From positions 124,001-188,000 of the forward strand of contig CAWBKD010000002.1 of NCBI GenBank assembly GCA_963789225.1: a DNA stretch of 64,000 nucleotides, in the 5' to 3' direction. The notes below the pieces were generated by a model that saw only the letters and a program-made list of their open reading frames with translations, did no database searches and was not told the DNA's origin. Positions 7,550 through 16,495 of this stretch are shown here, piece after piece. Origin of the DNA: Palsa-504 sp963789225 (lineage in GTDB: Bacteria > Actinomycetota > Actinomycetes > Streptosporangiales > Streptosporangiaceae). Position 1 is the stretch's first letter; each line of letters begins with the position of its first letter. Position numbers and translations under genes: made by a program.

Positions 7550-9145
7550 TCAGTCGGGCCACATCTTCGTCGCCTGGTAGACCGGTGTCCCGCCGAGAAC
7601 GGTGGCCAGGACGCCGATGTCCGCGATCCGCTCGGGTTCCGCCAGGAGCGGGTTCTCCTGCAGGACCACGAAGTCCGCGTGCTTGCCGGCCTCCAGCGAG
7701 CCGGTCTCGCGCTCGCGGTGCGCGGCAAAGGCGGCCTGCGTGGTGTACATGGCCAGGGCGTCCCGGGCCGGCAGGCGCTCGCCGGGGCCCAGCACCCGGC
7801 CGCTGCCGGTCCGGCGCAGGATGGCGTCGCGCAGGCCGAGCCGCGGGTCGGCGGTGATGACGGGGGCGTCCGACGATCCCGCCACGACCAGGCCGGCCCG
7901 CTGCCAGGAGGCGAAGGCGTAGAGTTCGTCGCTCCGGTCGCCGAACGCCTCGGCGAACCCGTCCCCGAGGGTCGACATGAACCCGGGCTGGCTGACGATC
8001 ACGATTCCCAGGGCCGCGGCCCGGGCGGCCAGCGGCGGGTACATCGCGCCGCCGTGCTCGATGCGGTGCCTCAGCGGGTTGCCTGCGCCGGCCGCCAGCA
8101 CCGCGGCGTAGGCGTCCAGGACGATCTCGATGGCGCGGTCCCCCTGGGCGTGGATACAGACCTGCAGGCCGCGCGCGTCGAAGTCACGGACCATCCCGGT
8201 CAGCTCGCCGGGGGAGAAGTACAGGATGCCCGAGCCGTACGGCGGGACGGGGTAGCTGCCGAAGATCGCTGCGGTGCGGCTGCTCATCCCGCCGTCGGCC
8301 CAGATCTTCACCGCCCCGGTGGCCAGCCGGTCCGAATGCCGGCCGGCCGGGACCCGGTCCGCGTGGTCGTGCACGACCAGCCCGCGGATCCGCACGCCGA
8401 GCAGGCCCGCCGCATCGGCCTCGGCGTACGCGGCGTACGTGTCGGTCCTCATGTCCGCGTCGCACGCCCCGGTCACGCCGAACGCCGCCAGTCGCTGGCT
8501 CGCCGCCCCGATCAGCCCGATTCTGGCGGCGGCGCCCATCCGGGCGATGTCCTCCCGCAGGTTCCGCTCGAATAGCGCGAACATCGGCCGCTCGAACACC
8601 ACACCGTCGAGCCGGCCCTGGGCGTCCCGGCCGAACGCGCCGTCCGGTGGATCGGGCTGCCCGTCGGCGAACCCGGCCTCGGCCAGCGCGGCGGTGTTCA
8701 GCACGGCCGCGTGCAGCGAGGTGTGGTACAGCACCGCGGGCCGGCCGGGCACCGCCTGGTCCAGTTCCCCCCGGGTCGGGTGCCGCCCCTCGTGCAGCTT
8801 GTACTCCACATACCCGGCCCCGGTCACCCACGAGCCCTCCGGGGTCCGGCCGTCGGCCTCGCGCAGCCGCGCCTGGATCGCCGGGATGTCCGGCGCGGAC
8901 GGCTGGCTGCAGTCCGCCGCCGTCGCGAGGTAGCCGACGTCGGCGACGTGACAGTGCGCGTCGATCAACCCGGGGACGACGGTGGCGCCGTCCAGCCGGA
9001 CCACGGTCGCGCCCGGCGCGGCCGCCGCGCGGACCGCCTCGGCCGTCCCCACCGCGGCGATCCGCCCGTCCCTGAGCAGCATCGCGTCGGCCGTACCGCC
9101 GGCCGCCATCGTGACGACGACCGCATCCTCAACGATCAGGTCCAT
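7550..9145 (-). CDS. Amidohydrolase family protein, YtcJ-like (Amidohydro_3)
   Basis: Cytoplasmic metal-dependent hydrolase of the urease/amidohydrolase superfamily, 531 aa, normal for YtcJ-like proteins. The N-terminal small beta domain (DGRIAAVGTA, about residues 26-35) precedes the metal motif GLIDAHCHV (about 59-67). A C-terminal segment returns to the small beta domain (GSLEAGKHADFVVL). The ATG at 9145 starts inside the end of a broken lyase gene. Its natural substrate is unknown. It formed part of a segmental duplication, because a copy of its last codons remains at 6661-6716. Confidence 0.85.
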   Translation of the reverse strand: MDLIVEDAVVVTMAAGGTADAMLLRDGRIAAVGTAEAVRAAAAPGATVVRLDGATVVPGLIDAHCHVADVGYLATAADCSQPSAPDIPAIQARLREADGRTPEGSWVTGAGYVEYKLHEGRHPTRGELDQAVPGRPAVLYHTSLHAAVLNTAALAEAGFADGQPDPPDGAFGRDAQGRLDGVVFERPMFALFERNLREDIARMGAAARIGLIGAASQRLAAFGVTGACDADMRTDTYAAYAEADAAGLLGVRIRGLVVHDHADRVPAGRHSDRLATGAVKIWADGGMSSRTAAIFGSYPVPPYGSGILYFSPGELTGMVRDFDARGLQVCIHAQGDRAIEIVLDAYAAVLAAGAGNPLRHRIEHGGAMYPPLAARAAALGIVIVSQPGFMSTLGDGFAEAFGDRSDELYAFASWQRAGLVVAGSSDAPVITADPRLGLRDAILRRTGSGRVLGPGERLPARDALAMYTTQAAFAAHRERETGSLEAGKHADFVVLQENPLLAEPERIADIGVLATVLGGTPVYQATKMWPD

Positions 9146-9427
9146 CGCTCGCCTCGCTCAGCAGGTTTCCGAAGATGTCCACGCCCAGCCGCAGCGCGTC
9201 GGCCTGCCCCAGGATCTCACCGGTGATCCCCGGGTGCGCGGCCCCCCAGGCCGCCGCGCTCGCGCGGGTGCCGAAGAAGTTCAATGTACCCGAGCCAGCT
9301 CCGCGGGCGAGGGCGCGCGGCCGGTGGCGGCGAACGAGCGCAGCACCTGCTGCTGGACCGCCCGCATCCCGTCCTCGGCCGGGGGCCGTCGCCCCACGAC
9401 CCGGACCCGGATCCTGTCCTTCCGCAT
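9129..9427 (-). pseudogene. Broken organomercurial-lyase-like (MerB family) gene
   Basis: From the ATG at 9427 the frame gives an N-terminal helical segment (RAVQQQVLRSFAATGRAPS) and stops at 9281. A different frame directly behind it encodes NFFGTRASAAAW ... HPGITGEIL ... LGVDIFGNLL. This matches the C-terminal part of MerB-type lyases (HFF-x5-A-x2-W, then a helix ending near LG-x3-F-x2-LL). The middle of the protein, with the catalytic Cys and Asp, is gone. The fragment therefore looks like a gene reduced by an internal deletion with frame loss. Assignment rests on the C-terminal pattern only. Confidence 0.55.
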
Positions 9428-9494
9428 CGGCTTACTCCAAACCGCCGCCACGACGGTATAGCTAACGTGACTTTACGGAACGTACTGTGCAGCG

Positions 9495-10724
9495 GTGCGC
9501 AGTGGGCGCTGGTTCGTCAGCATCGCCGTCGCGCTGCTCTGCGCGGGATGCAGCGGCGGATCGGCCAGCCCGCCGCACCTGCACGTGGACCTCAGCGCGG
9601 GCCCCTTTTCCGCGCCGTTCGACACCCCGGTCCACGTCACGGTCAGCGGGCTGCCCTCGGGCGGGCTGGTCACGCTGCGGGCCCAGACGCTCGACTACGA
9701 AGGCAGGCCGTGGGGGTCGGCGGCGCAGTTCCGGGCCAGCGGGGCGGGCACGCTGAACCTGGCCACCGCGGTTCCGGTTTCTGGCAGCTACCGCGTGGCC
9801 GACGCCGCGGGGTTGCTGTGGTCGCTGCACGCGGCCTTCACCGCCGGCCCGGGCACCCAGTTCTACATGAACAACGACGCGGGATTCGTGGTCACGCTGC
9901 AGGTCGTGATGGGCGGCCGGGTTCAGGCCGCGGCAACCCTGGTCCGCCTTGGCCTGTCCGCGATCAGCTCCAGCGTTCAGACCGTGGCCCGCAACGGTTT
10001 CGCCGCCACCCTGTACACGCCGGCCAGCGTGAAGCCAGGTACCCCTGTCGTGGTGGTCATCGGCGGTTCGGAGGGCGGCGAGCTCAGCTATGACGCCGGA
10101 GGGCTGGCGCTGGTCGGCATCCCGGCGCTGGCCCTGGGCTATTTCGACGAACCTGGATTGCCGCGGTGCTTGTGCTCGATCCCGTTGGAGTACTTCGTGC
10201 ACGCCATCGAATGGCTGCGGGCGCAGCCGGTCGCCCGCGGCCGCCCGGTCGTCCTGTACGGAGGCTCCCGCGGGGCCGAGGCAGCCTTGCTGATCGCCTC
10301 CTACGAGCCTCATCTGGTCGATGCCGTCGTGCTCAACTCGCCCAGCGCCGTCATCTACGGCGCCTACGGCGGCACCGGCGCAGCCTGGACCCTGCACGGC
10401 AGGCCCCTGGCTCCCAAGACGGAAATCCCGGCGGGCAACATCCGCGTGCCGCTCCTGCTCGGGGACGGCGGCCAGGACCAGGTCTGGGACTCCGCCGGGT
10501 ACGCGAACATGATCGTCCAGGAGCTGCGCCAATCCGGGGATCACGCATCCTACACCAACCTGTACTACCCGCGGGCCGGCCATGGCAACTTCGGCAGCCC
10601 CCCGTACTATCCGTGGTCCGACTACGCGGCCGCGGGGTACGCCCTGGGGGGTACCGAGCAAGCCGACGCCCTGGCCACCGAGCAGTTCTGGACGAAAATG
10701 ATCAACTTCATCACTAGTGTCTGA
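9495..10724 (+). CDS. Lipoprotein with acyl-CoA thioesterase/BAAT-type alpha/beta-hydrolase fold
   Basis: Resembles the acyl-CoA thioester hydrolase/bile-acid-CoA:amino-acid N-acyltransferase family: an N-terminal immunoglobulin-like domain (about residues 30-140) followed by the BAAT C-terminal hydrolase domain. The nucleophile elbow is GGSRGAE (about residue 257), an acidic residue lies in LGDGGQDQVW, and a His in AGHGNFGSP completes a plausible triad. A lipobox (ALLCAGC) is present, so the protein would be anchored outside the membrane, where CoA esters are not expected. A peptidase or ester-hydrolase role is possible. The start is GTG at 9495. Confidence 0.78.
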   Translation: MRSGRWFVSIAVALLCAGCSGGSASPPHLHVDLSAGPFSAPFDTPVHVTVSGLPSGGLVTLRAQTLDYEGRPWGSAAQFRASGAGTLNLATAVPVSGSYRVADAAGLLWSLHAAFTAGPGTQFYMNNDAGFVVTLQVVMGGRVQAAATLVRLGLSAISSSVQTVARNGFAATLYTPASVKPGTPVVVVIGGSEGGELSYDAGGLALVGIPALALGYFDEPGLPRCLCSIPLEYFVHAIEWLRAQPVARGRPVVLYGGSRGAEAALLIASYEPHLVDAVVLNSPSAVIYGAYGGTGAAWTLHGRPLAPKTEIPAGNIRVPLLLGDGGQDQVWDSAGYANMIVQELRQSGDHASYTNLYYPRAGHGNFGSPPYYPWSDYAAAGYALGGTEQADALATEQFWTKMINFITSV

Positions 10725-10732
10725 ATCAGCCC

Positions 10733-10840
10733 ATGCCCTACGTCATTAGCGCGGCCGAACGCGCATCGTTCGAGCGGTGCCGTCGGCAGTGGGACTTCGG
10801 CGCGGGGACCCGCCAGGACCTGGAGCCGCTGCACCGTCTC
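10733..10840 (+). pseudogene. N-terminal fragment of a PD-(D/E)XK nuclease-like gene
   Basis: Starting at ATG 10733, nine bases after the BAAT-type gene, about 33 codons read MPYVISAAERASFERCRRQWD and on to RQDLEP. This resembles the start of an actinobacterial RecB/PD-(D/E)XK-like family. Past about 10840 the DNA is the antisense of a GMC oxidoreductase, so the frame runs on as a 179-aa chimera to 11272 with no further family signal. I read it as a truncated gene fused to the neighbouring remnant by a deletion. Confidence 0.45.
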
Positions 10841-11549
10841 CAGGCGCCGCACCTCGGCGTTGACCAGCTGGGTCACGTTCGGCAGGCCGAGGATGGGACG
10901 GACCGCGATCGTCTCTGCGTCGGACTTGGCGTGGACCAGGCACGGGTACCCGTCGCAGGTGGCGCACCGGATGCAGGCGCTGCCTGGGCGGCGCTCCTCG
11001 TCCAGGAGGATCCCGCACGGTGCGGCGAACGGGTGATACCCGGCGTCGCGCATCGCGTCGGCGATCTGCTGGATACGCGGCTCGTGGCTGACCGCGGGCC
11101 AAGGGTACGGCCGGGACCAGTGTCCCTCCGTGGGATCCTCGCCGTGCGCGCCGTGCACCTGATAGAGCCATTCGGCCTTGGTGTACCACGGCTCGAAGTC
11201 GTCGTAACCGACCGGCCAGGCCGGGGACAGCCCGTCCCCGTGCTGGACCTCGCCGAAGTCCGCGGGCCGTAGCCGGTACAGCGCCGCGCCGTACATCTTT
11301 GGTGGCGCCGCCGACAAAGTAGTGCACCTGCGGCTGGAACGGGTGGCCGTCGGCGTCGTACCAGGTGTCCGCCGAGACGTACTTCCCATCGACGAAGACC
11401 TGCTCAGGGTCCCAGTTGGCCAGCTCGCGGGGCAGGAAGTCGCCGCGCTCGAGCAGCAGGATCCGCTTGCCCGCGTGCGCGAGCACGTTGGCGATGGTCC
11501 CGCCGCCGGCGCCGGTGCCGATGATGACGACGTCGTAGTGTTCGGTCAC
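10830..11549 (-). pseudogene. Truncated and frameshifted GMC-family FAD oxidoreductase
   Basis: From the GTG at 11549 the frame begins with the FAD Rossmann motif VVIIGTGAGGGTIA and continues to HYFVGGATK. There an extra A (AAAG, about 11298-11300) shifts the frame. The next frame resumes as MYGAALYRLRPADFGE and carries the Cys-rich segment CIRCATCDGYPC found in bacterial GMC dehydrogenases, then ends near NAEVRRLET. Roughly the C-terminal half, including the catalytic His/Asn, is absent. There are thus two independent lesions: a one-base frameshift and a 3' truncation. Confidence 0.75.
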
Positions 11550-11622
11550 GCCTCGATGATGCCAGCATCCGTGGTGCGGCAAGATAGGTCCCGGACAACC
11601 GAGCCCACGTCGGAAGGCGGAC

Positions 11623-12999
11623 ATGAGCACTGACCACGTTGACGCGCTGGTGATCTTCGGCGCCACCGGTGACCTGGCCAAGCTGGAAACCTTCCCCGCG
11701 CTGGTGGGGCTGGTCGAACGGGGCGTGCTCAACGTCCCCGTGGTCGGCGTGGCCAAGAGCGGCTGGGGGCTTGACCAGTTCCGCGCCTATGCGACCGCCT
11801 CGCTCAAGCTGAACAAGATCGACCCGGCCAGCCCGGCGGCGGCCACGATGCTGGGGCTGCTCCGGTACGTGGACGGCGACCTGGACGACCCGGCCACCTA
11901 CGAGGCCATGTCAACGGAGATGGGCCAGGCCCAGCAGGCCCTGTTCTACCTCGAGGTCCCCCCACCGCTGTTCGGGCGGATCGCCGAGGGCATCTCCAAA
12001 GCCGGAAGGGCGACGGGCAGCCGGGTCATGGTGGAAAAGCCGTTCGGCACCGACCTGGCCAGCGCGCAGCAGCTCAACGCGACGATGCGGGCGTACTTCC
12101 CCGAGGACGCCATCTACCGGGTCGACCACTGGCTCGGCCTGGACCCGGTCGACAGCCTGATGTTCGTCCGCTTCGCGAACTCGGTCATCGAGCCGCTGCT
12201 GAACCGGAACTACGTGCAGAACATCCAGATCACGATGGCGGAGGCGTTCGACGTCGCCGACCGCGGCAGCTTCTACGACAAGACCGGCGCGATCAGGGAC
12301 GTGGTGCAGAACCACCTGCTGCAGGTCCTGGCCACCGTCCTGGCCGAACCCCCGGACGGGACCGGCCTGGACTCCTGGCGCACTTCCAAGTCGCAGCTGA
12401 TCGGCGCGCTGCGCCCGCTGACCCCGGACCTCACCGTCAAGGGCCAGTACGACGGGTACCTCCAGGTCGCCGGCGTCGACCCGAAGTCCGTGACCGAGAC
12501 CTACGTGGCCATCAGGCTCGCCGCCGACTCCTGGCGATGGGCCGACGTGCCCATCCTGATCCGGGCCGGCAAGTGCCTGCCGGTGACCGCGACCGACGTG
12601 ACGATTACGTTCCGGCGTCCTCCGCACGACGCCTTCGGCCTCGGCGACCAGGCGCCCGCCAACCGCCTGCGGTTCCGGGTCAATCCCGAGGACCAGGTCA
12701 GCCTGTCGCTGGTCGGCAAGAAGCCCGGAGCAGACTGGCTGCCCGAGCCGGAGGAACTCAACTTCACCGAGCACCCCGGCCAGGACATGCGCCCGTACGA
12801 CCGGCTCATTGGCGCCGCGCTCAACGGGGAACGCTGGCTGTTCGCCTCGCAGGACACGGTCGAGGCGGCCTGGCGGGTCGTCGGCCCCGTCCTCGGCGAC
12901 GTGGGCCCCGTGCATCCCTACGCCCGCGGTAGCTGGGGCCCGGAGCAAGCCAGCAGCCTGCTCCCCGTCGGCGAGGCATGGTGCAGCCCACGGGGCTAA
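11623..12999 (+). CDS. zwf: Glucose-6-phosphate 1-dehydrogenase
   Basis: First step of the oxidative pentose phosphate pathway: glucose-6-phosphate to 6-phosphogluconolactone with NADP/NAD reduction. Nucleotide motif GATGDLAK (residues 13-20) and the substrate/catalytic segment RVDHWLGLDPV (about 166-176) are visible; the usual form is RIDHYLGKE, so Tyr and Lys are replaced, as in some shorter actinobacterial paralogues. At 458 aa it is about 50 residues shorter than standard enzymes. The ATG follows GGAAGGCGGAC. It is not beside gnd or opcA, so it may be a secondary isozyme. Confidence 0.88.
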   Translation: MSTDHVDALVIFGATGDLAKLETFPALVGLVERGVLNVPVVGVAKSGWGLDQFRAYATASLKLNKIDPASPAAATMLGLLRYVDGDLDDPATYEAMSTEMGQAQQALFYLEVPPPLFGRIAEGISKAGRATGSRVMVEKPFGTDLASAQQLNATMRAYFPEDAIYRVDHWLGLDPVDSLMFVRFANSVIEPLLNRNYVQNIQITMAEAFDVADRGSFYDKTGAIRDVVQNHLLQVLATVLAEPPDGTGLDSWRTSKSQLIGALRPLTPDLTVKGQYDGYLQVAGVDPKSVTETYVAIRLAADSWRWADVPILIRAGKCLPVTATDVTITFRRPPHDAFGLGDQAPANRLRFRVNPEDQVSLSLVGKKPGADWLPEPEELNFTEHPGQDMRPYDRLIGAALNGERWLFASQDTVEAAWRVVGPVLGDVGPVHPYARGSWGPEQASSLLPVGEAWCSPRG

Positions 13000-13009
13000 G
13001 CAGGACCGG

Positions 13010-15745
13010 TCACATCTGGTGTTCCTGCTCGACCAGGGTGATGATCTCGCTGATCGAGCGGACCATGCCGTGCCGCCGGCGGACGATGTCGGCGATCAGG
13101 CCGGTCCACCCGGTCTGGTGCGAGGCGCCGAGGGCCGAGCCGTTGTCGCCGTGGAAGTACTCGCCGAAGACCAGGTTGTCCCGCCAGGCCGGATCGGACT
13201 GCAGCAGCTCGTAACCCCCGAAGCACGCCCGCCGGCCGTCCGCACCCCGGGTGAAGATCCCGATGAGCCGGTCCTGCAGGTCGGCGGCGACCTTGTCCAG
13301 GGTCACCTGGCTGCCTGACCCGGTCGGGTACTCGATGGTGAACTGATCGCCGAAGTACGTGTGGTACCGCTCCAGGACGCTGATCACCAGGTAGTTCAGC
13401 GGGAACCAGACCGGCCCGCGCCAGTTGGAGTTCCCGCCGAACATCGGCGTGGTGGACTCGGCGGGCTCGTAGTCGATGCTGGCCGTGACGCCCTCGACCG
13501 AAAGCACGTAGGGGTGCTCCCGGTGGTAGGCCGACAGGGCCCGCAGGCCGTGCGGAGACAGGAACTCGCTCTCGTCGAACAGCCTGGCCATCAGCCGGCG
13601 CAGCCGGTCGCGGCCGGCCAGGGACAGCAGCAGCCGCTGGTCGCCCGAAGGCCCGCGCATCATGCCCTGCTCGCGCATCCGGTCGGTGTCGGTGAGGTCC
13701 GCGCGGCCGAGCAGGTCCGCGAACTGCTTGCCGACGACCAGGGCCCGGTTCAGGTCTTCCTCGTGCACGACGGCGGCCGCGAGCACCGGGATGATGCCGA
13801 CCATCGACCGGACCCGCACGGGCACCTCGGTACCGGACGGCGTCACCAGCCGGTCGTAGTAGAACCCGTCCGTGTCGTCCCACAGGCCCTGGCTGTCCAG
13901 GGCGTCGCGGATGGCGGCGAAGTGCTCGAGGAACTTGAGCACCAGGTCCGACGCGGGCCGCTGCCCGGCGTGGTTCAGCACCGTGGCGATGCTGCCGAGG
14001 GCGACCGCGTACGCGCCCATCCACCCGGTGGCGTCGGACTGTTCCAGCGTGCCGCCGACGGGCAGCTTGGAGCGGTCGAGCGGGCCGATGTTGTCCAGGC
14101 CGAGGAAGCCGCCCTCGTAGACGTTCTTGCCGCCCTGGTCCTCCAGGTTGACCCACCAGGCGAAGTTGATGATCAGCTTGTCGAAGACCCGGCTCAGGAA
14201 GTCCAGGTCACGGCCCTCGTCGACGGTGAACACCTCGAGCGCCGCCCAGGCTTGCACCGGCGGGTTAACGTCCGAGAAGTTCCATTCGTAGGCCGGTAGC
14301 GCGCCGTTCGGGTGCTGGAACCACTCCCGGCACAGCAGGATGAGCTGGTACTTGGCGAAGGCCGGGTCCACGTGCGCCAGCGCCACGCAGTGGAACGCCA
14401 GGTCCCACGCGGCGAACCAGGGATACTCCCACTTGTCGGGCATCGACATGATGTCGAACGCGTCGAAGTTGCGCCACTTGCAGTTGCGCCCGGTCAGCCG
14501 CTCCGCCGGCGGGATCGGCTGGCCCGGGTCGCCGTCGAGCCAGCGGGCCACGTCGTAGTAGAAGAGCTGCTTGCTCCACAGCAGCCCGGCAAACCCCTGG
14601 CGCATGACCATCGCCTCGTCGGCGGTCGCCTCCCGGGGCGTCAGCTCCGCGTAGAACTCATCGGCCTCGGCCCGCCGCTGCGCCAGCACCTGCCCGAACT
14701 GATCCCCGAGCGGAGCGGGCGCCGCCAGGTCGGCCACGCCCGCCACGACCCTCGGCCGCAGGCGGACCCGCAGCTCGGCCGACGCCCCGGCAGCCAGCGT
14801 CACCTGGTACCAGAACGCGCACTTGGTCCCTGTCCGGGCCGGGTTCACGGTGGCCGAACCGCTGATCACGTGGTCGTTGATCCCGTCCTTCGGGTACGCC
14901 GTGATCGGGTCCGTCCCGAACAGCCGGGCCACGTTCGTCTCGTTCTCGCAGAACAGCGCCGTCGGCAGGGCCCCGTCCGGCCCGGGTCCCGCGATCAGCT
15001 CGAGGTCGCCGGCGAACGGGTGCGCGATATCGACCGCCACCGTCCCGGCCGGCTCGCCGTCGGCCGCGGCCAGCGTCGGCTTACCTGAGGAGTCCCCCCA
15101 GGACCAGGTGTTACGGAACCAGGACGTGGGAAGCACGTGCAGCGTCTCGGTCGCCGGCCCCGCGTTGGTCACCGAGATCGACATAAGCAGGTCATCGGGC
15201 CCGGCCTTGGCGTAGGCCACCTCGAGGATCCAGTACCGCCCGCTGTCGAACACCCCGGTGTCCACCAGTTCGTACTCCGGCTCAAGCCGGTTCCGCGCCG
15301 CGTTGACCTCAATGAGCTTCTCGTAGGGGAAGGCGTCTTGTGGGTAGTGGTAACGCCAGCGGTTCCAGGCGTGGCTGGGGATGGCGTCCAGGTACCACCA
15401 GTACTCCTTGACGTCCTCGCCGTGGTTGCCCTGCGAGCCGGTCAGCCCGAACGCCCGCTCCTTCAAGATCGCGTCGCGCCCGTTCCACAGCGCCAGCCCC
15501 AGGCAGAGCCGCTGCTCGACGTCGCAGAACCCGGCCAGCCCGTCCTCGCCCCACCGGTACGCGCGCGACCTGGCGTGATCGTGCGGCAGGTAGTCCCACG
15601 CCTGGCCGTCGGGGCTGTAGTCCTCGCGGACCGTCCCCCACTGCCGCTCGCTCACGTAGGGCCCCCACCGGTACCAGTCGCCCGCCTGCCGGAGCCCGTA
15701 CTCCAGCTTCCCGAATTCCGACACCCGCTCGCGCTCGGCGCCCAT
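13010..15745 (-). CDS. Large GH63-like glycoside hydrolase (MGH1-type domain)
   Basis: Probable cytoplasmic glucosidase or mannosylglycerate-type hydrolase with an (alpha/alpha)6 barrel, 911 aa, no signal peptide. The start ATG at 15745 has a GAGAGGGG ribosome binding site; the upstream in-frame extension overlaps the divergent FMN reductase and is rejected. Family segments include a Trp/Tyr-rich N-terminus (DWYRWGPYVSERQWGT), the acid-bearing EYPWFAAWDLAFH (about residue 445) and the C-terminal GNSNWRGPVWFPLNYL. It is convergent with zwf (10 bp apart). Substrate specificity cannot be read from sequence. Confidence 0.8.
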   Translation of the reverse strand: MGAERERVSEFGKLEYGLRQAGDWYRWGPYVSERQWGTVREDYSPDGQAWDYLPHDHARSRAYRWGEDGLAGFCDVEQRLCLGLALWNGRDAILKERAFGLTGSQGNHGEDVKEYWWYLDAIPSHAWNRWRYHYPQDAFPYEKLIEVNAARNRLEPEYELVDTGVFDSGRYWILEVAYAKAGPDDLLMSISVTNAGPATETLHVLPTSWFRNTWSWGDSSGKPTLAAADGEPAGTVAVDIAHPFAGDLELIAGPGPDGALPTALFCENETNVARLFGTDPITAYPKDGINDHVISGSATVNPARTGTKCAFWYQVTLAAGASAELRVRLRPRVVAGVADLAAPAPLGDQFGQVLAQRRAEADEFYAELTPREATADEAMVMRQGFAGLLWSKQLFYYDVARWLDGDPGQPIPPAERLTGRNCKWRNFDAFDIMSMPDKWEYPWFAAWDLAFHCVALAHVDPAFAKYQLILLCREWFQHPNGALPAYEWNFSDVNPPVQAWAALEVFTVDEGRDLDFLSRVFDKLIINFAWWVNLEDQGGKNVYEGGFLGLDNIGPLDRSKLPVGGTLEQSDATGWMGAYAVALGSIATVLNHAGQRPASDLVLKFLEHFAAIRDALDSQGLWDDTDGFYYDRLVTPSGTEVPVRVRSMVGIIPVLAAAVVHEEDLNRALVVGKQFADLLGRADLTDTDRMREQGMMRGPSGDQRLLLSLAGRDRLRRLMARLFDESEFLSPHGLRALSAYHREHPYVLSVEGVTASIDYEPAESTTPMFGGNSNWRGPVWFPLNYLVISVLERYHTYFGDQFTIEYPTGSGSQVTLDKVAADLQDRLIGIFTRGADGRRACFGGYELLQSDPAWRDNLVFGEYFHGDNGSALGASHQTGWTGLIADIVRRRHGMVRSISEIITLVEQEHQM

Positions 15746-15854
15746 CCCAGCCCCTCTCTGCTCGACAAAGGGCATTATGCCGAACGCCGCGACTCTGACC
15801 CCCGCGCCCGCCTTACTCACCCGCGTGGCACCAGGAATGCGAGAAGATCGGCTC
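15746..15854. promoter_or_regulatory. Divergent promoter region between GH63-like gene and FMN reductase
   Basis: About 109 bp separate the two divergent start codons and must hold both promoters. I see only GAGAGGGG near the minus-strand start and AATGCGAGAAGATC before the plus-strand start; no clear operator. Confidence 0.4.
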
Positions 15855-16466
15855 ATGACGAAACCGGTTCGGATCGTAGGCCTGGGCGGATCGCTGCGGG
15901 CCGAGTCCACCAGCCGCGCCGCGCTGGCGGCGACGCTGGAGGGAGCGGCGGCCAGCGGCGCGGACACGGAGCTCATCTGGGTCCGCGACCTGGGGCTGCC
16001 GCTGTACACCGCCGAGCACACGCCCCCGGCCGCCGCGGAGCGGTTCGCCGAGACCGTGTATGGGTGCGACGCGATGATCTGGAGCAGCCCGACCTACCAC
16101 GGGTCGGTCAGCGGCGCGTTCAAGAACGCGCTGGACTGGCTGATCCTGCTGGCCGAACGCACGCCGCCGTACCTGTCCAACAAGCCGATCGGCCTGGTGT
16201 CCACCGCGGGCGGCGTGCAGGGCCTGCAGGCCGTCAACACGATGGATTTCATCGCCCGCTCGCTGCGCGGCTGGAGCGTCCCGCTGGTGATGCCGGTCCC
16301 GCAGTCGTGGCGGACGTTTGACCCGGAAGGGCGCCTGATCGACCAGGCGATCGCCGACCAGCTGAAGGCGCTGGGCGCCGAGGTCGTGCGCGCCGCCCGC
16401 CAGTTCCAGGACCACGGCACCTGCGACTACGCCGAAGACCAGCCGTACGCCGCCGACCGGCCGTAA
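15855..16466 (+). CDS. NADPH-dependent FMN reductase family flavoprotein
   Basis: Flavodoxin-fold enzyme that reduces FMN or quinones with NAD(P)H. The beta-1 phosphate loop is GLGGSLRAESTSR (about residues 9-21) and the conserved middle motif is SSPTYHGSVSGAFKNALDW (about 77-95). The 203-aa length is typical. I take the ATG at 15855 (MTKPVRIVG) because it places the first strand at the N-terminus; an ATG at 15837 would add six residues. The MFS exporter gene follows 29 bp downstream. Confidence 0.85.
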   Translation: MTKPVRIVGLGGSLRAESTSRAALAATLEGAAASGADTELIWVRDLGLPLYTAEHTPPAAAERFAETVYGCDAMIWSSPTYHGSVSGAFKNALDWLILLAERTPPYLSNKPIGLVSTAGGVQGLQAVNTMDFIARSLRGWSVPLVMPVPQSWRTFDPEGRLIDQAIADQLKALGAEVVRAARQFQDHGTCDYAEDQPYAADRP

Positions 16467-16495
16467 TCCGGACCCCGGCGCTTAGGCTCGGGGTT

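Noticed and set aside
15746..16021. 92-residue N-terminal extension of the GH63-like protein
   Set aside because: It overlaps the divergent FMN reductase, has no family similarity, and the internal ATG 15745 has a strong ribosome binding site.
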